From Puniceicoccales bacterium (lineage in GTDB: Bacteria > Verrucomicrobiota > Verrucomicrobiia > Opitutales > Oceanipulchritudinaceae), in NCBI GenBank assembly GCA_030595525.1, contig JAUVDD010000066.1, forward strand, positions 1 through 7,899: a stretch of 7,899 nucleotides of DNA, written 5' to 3'. The translations under genes were made by a program, and so were the position numbers. The notes below the pieces were generated by a model that saw only the letters and a list, made by a program, of their open reading frames with translations, was not told the origin of the DNA and ran no database searches. Below, one piece after another: positions 5,005-7,899 of the stretch; position 1 is the first letter of the stretch; each line of letters opens with the position of its first letter.

Positions 5005-7485
5005 ATGACCCATAGAACACCTCAACGCAGTTACACTTGCCAGTCGATCGAACTCTGGTTCGACCGATTGAACCGGGATTGGGAATGCTATTTCACGCAT
5101 GAGGAATTACGCTGGGGCCGCCAGTATTACCGGTATGCGGAGATTCGTTCAACGGAACTGCTGGATACGAGCGCGATTATACATTTCAAGAAAGGCAAAG
5201 AGCCGCTTTATGTGATCGTGGATTGGGACGGGAGGCGGCCACAATTCCGGGAGTCGCATCCTGATGAGGCACCGGGCAACGGCCTTGCTGTGGCTGGAAT
5301 GTATGAAGTAGAAGAGTTTGTTGCTGATGAGTTGCCTCCGGTGATGGAGGAAAACCCATCAAATAAAAGGGTCGGAGACCCCGCAGAGGAACTCCAGGTA
5401 CCCGTTTATCAAGCTACTCCAAGGGAAGGGCGGCGGCTGAGGATCCGCTTGCTGGCAAAGAAGGATGGTCTCTGGATGGTGGCTGGGTGGAAATTCCAAC
5501 ACAGTGAAACCGATTGGGCCCAGTTTTCACTGAGAGAGCTGACCAGATGGGAGCGTGAGCAACTAATCGGATACACGGCCCGTGCTCATCGATGCGGATT
5601 TCGACCCGGAGACAGGGAGGGTACCTATCGGATGCAGGACGTGAGCGTCATCGAACGGTTCTTCCGGAGAGAACTGAAAGAGTGGAAGGGACGCTATCAT
5701 GTTGAGGAAGAACCACAGCTGGCCAGTTGGCGAAGCGGACTCAAACTGGTTCGGCCAGTGATCGATGTGGCTTCGAAGGGTGTCATGGGGCACTACAAAT
5801 TCGACTTTGGAATCGGTGGCTCCATCGTGCCGGATGAGCTTAGGAATCGCCTCTTCAAGACGCCAGGACATACCCATTTCCTCCCGGGAGAAGGCATTTA
5901 CCAAGTGGATCCGAAGGCAATTGGATCGGTCCATGAATGGAAATCCCTCTTGCCGGCGGAAGGAGAGGGTGTGTTGCCAAAATACTTGCTCTACAATTTT
6001 GCCCGTGATCCGAATGTTAACCTGAAATTATCTTCGGAATTGGAGAGTTGGCGATCCGGGATCGAAAGCAAACCTGATGCCCGCAAGGACCTCAAGTTAC
6101 CGAAGTATCTGCGGAATTACCAGAAGGATGGGGTAGAATGGCTTGCCCATCTGGAATCATTCGGATGTCCCGGACTGCTGGCGGATGAAATGGGATTAGG
6201 AAAAACCTTGCAGGTATTGAATTTCCTTTCCGTAAGAAAAGCCTTGGGAAAAAAACCAATTCTAGTGGTATGCCCAGCCAGTGTGGTACCCGTTTGGAAA
6301 GCGGAAATTGGAGGGTATTTCCCGAATACGCCGGTACGGATCTTGTCCAAAACGGACCATCCGAATGACAAGGATCCGGCCTTTTGGCTGGCCAGTTATA
6401 CCCAGTTGCGGAGGAACAAACATCTGCTCGAAAGTGTCCAATTCGACTACGCCATTCTCGATGAGGCACAAAGTATCAAGAATCCAGATGCCAAGGTAAC
6501 GCATGCTTGCCTGGCCATTAAAAGTCATTTCCGGATAGCCATGACAGGTACTCCCATGGAAAATCGCCCACTGGATTTATGGACCTTGTTCCGATTCCTG
6601 ATGCCAGGATTTCTTGGAACCCGCCGACATTTTGAAGAACAAATCAAGGAGTCTCCGGAATTTATCAAACAACTGAGGCAGCAAATTTCTCCGTTTATTC
6701 TAAGGAGGACCAAATTTGCGGTGGCCAAGGATCTTCCGGAGAAGGTTGAAATCGACTTGATCTGCCCGATTACACCTTATCAGAAACGCCGCTATGAAGA
6801 ATTGACCGCTGGTGCGACTGGCCAATTCAAAGGAAGTTTGAGGGATAATATGGGTCAGAAACGTATGCACCTGTTCAGTTTGCTGACGCGTTTGAGGCAG
6901 GCCTGTTGTGATCCGGCACTCCTTCCAGGTGAAGTTTCCTCAGTAGACCACAGTGGTAAACTGCAGAGTCTGATCCCAAGACTTGAGGAGGCCTTTATTG
7001 GTGGTTCGAAAGTGGTTATTTTTAGCCAGTTTGTGCAATTCCTGAGACGGGCCAAGACATCAGTCAAAACGGCTTTTCCAGATATTCCACAATTTGAACT
7101 GACAGGAGCAACCCTTGACCGGGAGCGCCCGGTTCAACAATTCAGGGAAGCTGACGGAGCAGCCGTGTTCTTTATCAGTTTGAAAGCAGGAGGAACTGGA
7201 TTAAACCTTCAGGTAGCCGATTACGTGTTTCTTCTGGATCCATGGTGGAATCCTGCTGTGGAAGCACAGGCAATTGACCGGGTCCACAGGATTGGACAAC
7301 GACAGCGGGTCATTGTTTACCGGATGGTAACCAAGGGTACGATCGAAGATCGAATTGACAGGCTGAAGAAGGCCAAGGGCAGGCTTTTTGACGACTTATT
7401 ATCGGATATGGATGTGCCCTCCGACCTCTTCAAAGAGTTCGATGATCTTGGCGACTTGATCAACTTACAGGAGGATCCAAATTAA
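5005..7485 (+). CDS. SNF2-family DEAD/DEAH-box ATPase (helicase-like), with a SWIM-like N-terminal region lacking zinc ligands
   Basis: Superfamily 2 motor of 826 residues expected to translocate on double-stranded nucleic acid and displace or remodel bound proteins, as RapA does for RNA polymerase. The target here is unknown. All core motifs are intact: I DEMGLGKT at 394-401; Ia VVCPASVVPVWK; II DEAQ at 486-489; III TGTP at 514-517; FILRRTK at 564-570; IV VVIFSQF at 670-676; V GGTGLNLQ at 729-736; VI DRVHRIGQR at 758-766. The helicase core spans about 370-790, with a short acidic tail. The first 370 residues are not a named domain I can recognise. Residues 30-106 have the pattern that precedes a SWIM zinc finger (RWGRQYYRYAEI, then YVIVDWDG), but the expected CxC and CxH are absent. 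RapA-specific N-terminal Tudor-like domains are not evident. It converges on the phosphatase gene with a 17-base gap. Confidence 0.95.
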   Translation: MTHRTPQRSYTCQSIELWFDRLNRDWECYFTHEELRWGRQYYRYAEIRSTELLDTSAIIHFKKGKEPLYVIVDWDGRRPQFRESHPDEAPGNGLAVAGMYEVEEFVADELPPVMEENPSNKRVGDPAEELQVPVYQATPREGRRLRIRLLAKKDGLWMVAGWKFQHSETDWAQFSLRELTRWEREQLIGYTARAHRCGFRPGDREGTYRMQDVSVIERFFRRELKEWKGRYHVEEEPQLASWRSGLKLVRPVIDVASKGVMGHYKFDFGIGGSIVPDELRNRLFKTPGHTHFLPGEGIYQVDPKAIGSVHEWKSLLPAEGEGVLPKYLLYNFARDPNVNLKLSSELESWRSGIESKPDARKDLKLPKYLRNYQKDGVEWLAHLESFGCPGLLADEMGLGKTLQVLNFLSVRKALGKKPILVVCPASVVPVWKAEIGGYFPNTPVRILSKTDHPNDKDPAFWLASYTQLRRNKHLLESVQFDYAILDEAQSIKNPDAKVTHACLAIKSHFRIAMTGTPMENRPLDLWTLFRFLMPGFLGTRRHFEEQIKESPEFIKQLRQQISPFILRRTKFAVAKDLPEKVEIDLICPITPYQKRRYEELTAGATGQFKGSLRDNMGQKRMHLFSLLTRLRQACCDPALLPGEVSSVDHSGKLQSLIPRLEEAFIGGSKVVIFSQFVQFLRRAKTSVKTAFPDIPQFELTGATLDRERPVQQFREADGAAVFFISLKAGGTGLNLQVADYVFLLDPWWNPAVEAQAIDRVHRIGQRQRVIVYRMVTKGTIEDRIDRLKKAKGRLFDDLLSDMDVPSDLFKEFDDLGDLINLQEDPN
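5041..5070 (+). repeat. Hairpin inside the 5' end of the SNF2 coding region
   Basis: Thirteen-base arms at 5041-5053 and 5058-5070 face each other across a 4-base loop (TCTG). In RNA they form 11 Watson-Crick pairs, one G-U (5043/5068) and one A-C mismatch (5047/5064). The stem covers codons 13-22 (QSIELWFDRL), starting 36 bases after the A of the ATG. That is near enough to affect initiation or early elongation if it folds. It may equally be a coincidence of coding sequence. Confidence 0.45.
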
Positions 7486-7502
7486 TTTGGAAACGGTGTT
7501 TT

Positions 7503-7899
7503 TCAGGAAAACTCAATACCCACAATGGTATAATTGTCAGGTGCACCGGCGGCCTCGATCCTAAACGAAAGGGATTGCCCGATTTTGCTCAGGCTACCTG
7601 CATCCAGCAGGAACGATTTGAGTTTACCGTCGTCAATCGGTTTTGTTACTCCGTCGGTAAGGAAGAAAAAGCGTGATCCTGTTTGTATGGGAATTTTCAC
7701 TACTTGCGGATCAATGTATAGATCCTGGCCGATGCACTGTGTGAGTGTGTGGTGGGCCGAAAGGGGAATGGCATCGGATGCATCCTCCCATATGTCTTCG
7801 GCCATCTGGGCGGCTACAGTGTGTTCCTTTGTAATAGTTGTTACTTGTCCTTTTTCCACCAGATAGGCTGCAGAATCTCCGACATGGGCAATTTCAACA
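7503..7899 (-). CDS. PP2C-family serine/threonine phosphatase, 5'-truncated by the window edge
   Basis: C-terminal 131 residues of a metal-dependent protein phosphatase that removes phosphate from Ser/Thr residues, usually as partner of Hanks-type kinases or as a signalling switch. Reading leftward from 7898, the visible part opens with VEIAHVGDSAAYLV, the PP2C GDS motif strand. KEHTVAAQ follows, then LTQCIGQDLYIDPQ, FFFLTDGVTK with the metal-binding Asp of the (S/T)DG motif, and APDNYTIVGIEF with the late Asp of the DN motif. These occur in standard PP2C order. The Arg usual after GDS is Ala here. The frame stays open to the window edge, so the true start lies to the right; the GTG at 7857-7859 is an internal Val codon. 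It ends 17 bases from the convergent SNF2 stop, with no terminator hairpin between. A fusion to kinase or FHA domains upstream cannot be judged. Confidence 0.9.
   Translation of the reverse strand, partial: VEIAHVGDSAAYLVEKGQVTTITKEHTVAAQMAEDIWEDASDAIPLSAHHTLTQCIGQDLYIDPQVVKIPIQTGSRFFFLTDGVTKPIDDGKLKSFLLDAGSLSKIGQSLSFRIEAAGAPDNYTIVGIEFS

Noticed and set aside
5563..5934. 123-codon leftward open frame inside the SNF2 gene
   Set aside because: Antisense shadow of a protein whose coding frame is continuous; the translation shows no recognisable domain.
6092..6469. 125-codon leftward open frame opposite the SNF2 ATPase core
   Set aside because: The opposite strand encodes intact motifs I to II, so selection on that strand explains the open frame.
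7498..7512. GTTTT...AAAAC mini-hairpin at the SNF2/phosphatase junction
   Set aside because: Only five pairs, nearly all A-T, and inside the phosphatase end; too weak to call a terminator.
7534..7866. 110-codon rightward open frame opposite the phosphatase
   Set aside because: Antisense to clear PP2C motifs, with no domain of its own.
1..7899. A defence, mobile or otherwise novel multi-gene system
   Set aside because: The SNF2 ATPase, exonuclease and phosphatase could suggest a defence locus. However, they lie on different strands as separate units among housekeeping genes, with no integrase, transposase, toxin or effector domain.

Overview
The window looks like ordinary chromosomal backbone from a Gram-negative bacterium, most likely a member of the Verrucomicrobiota (possibly the Opitutae side). 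The reasons are a TonB-dependent outer-membrane receptor with a signal peptide, a bacterial FtsZ with a classical C-terminal peptide, moderate GC content judged by eye, and patchy Shine-Dalgarno use. The phylum call is inference from protein flavour, not from a marker gene. Two genes are cut by the window edges. I see no RNA gene, insertion sequence, CRISPR array, attachment site or defence island.

Layout. Bases 1-996 (+) hold the C-terminal three quarters of the division tubulin FtsZ. After a 73-base gap with an AT-rich inverted repeat comes a 609-residue TonB-dependent receptor (1070-2899, +) of the BtuB-like type. Its last 17 bases overlap, tail to tail, the end of a leftward cluster. Read in its own direction that cluster is a hotdog-fold acyl-CoA thioesterase (4903-4463), a DEDD-type 3'-5' exonuclease (4384-3764) and an EamA/DMT-family ten-helix transporter (3755-2883). 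The last two are only 8 bases apart. A 101-base divergent gap separates the thioesterase from a large rightward SNF2-family ATPase (5005-7485). This gene converges, with 17 bases between, on a leftward PP2C-type serine/threonine phosphatase that runs off the right edge.

How the genes work together. There is no single evident pathway. FtsZ belongs to cell division, the receptor to outer-membrane uptake, and the leftward cluster mixes CoA-ester hydrolysis, nucleic-acid trimming and small-molecule export. The SNF2 protein probably remodels nucleic-acid-protein complexes, and the PP2C protein removes phosphates in signalling. Genes are tightly packed, and both convergent pairs lack a visible terminator.

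What deserves a second look is at the level of residues and short sites, not a new system. The FtsZ T7 loop has Ala where the second catalytic Asp is expected. The N-terminal region of the SNF2 protein looks like a SWIM-type region without its zinc ligands. There is a strong hairpin just inside the SNF2 coding start, with a GGAGG placed unusually far from the ATG. A GTGACC-N7-GGTCAC inverted repeat lies just upstream of the exonuclease start.
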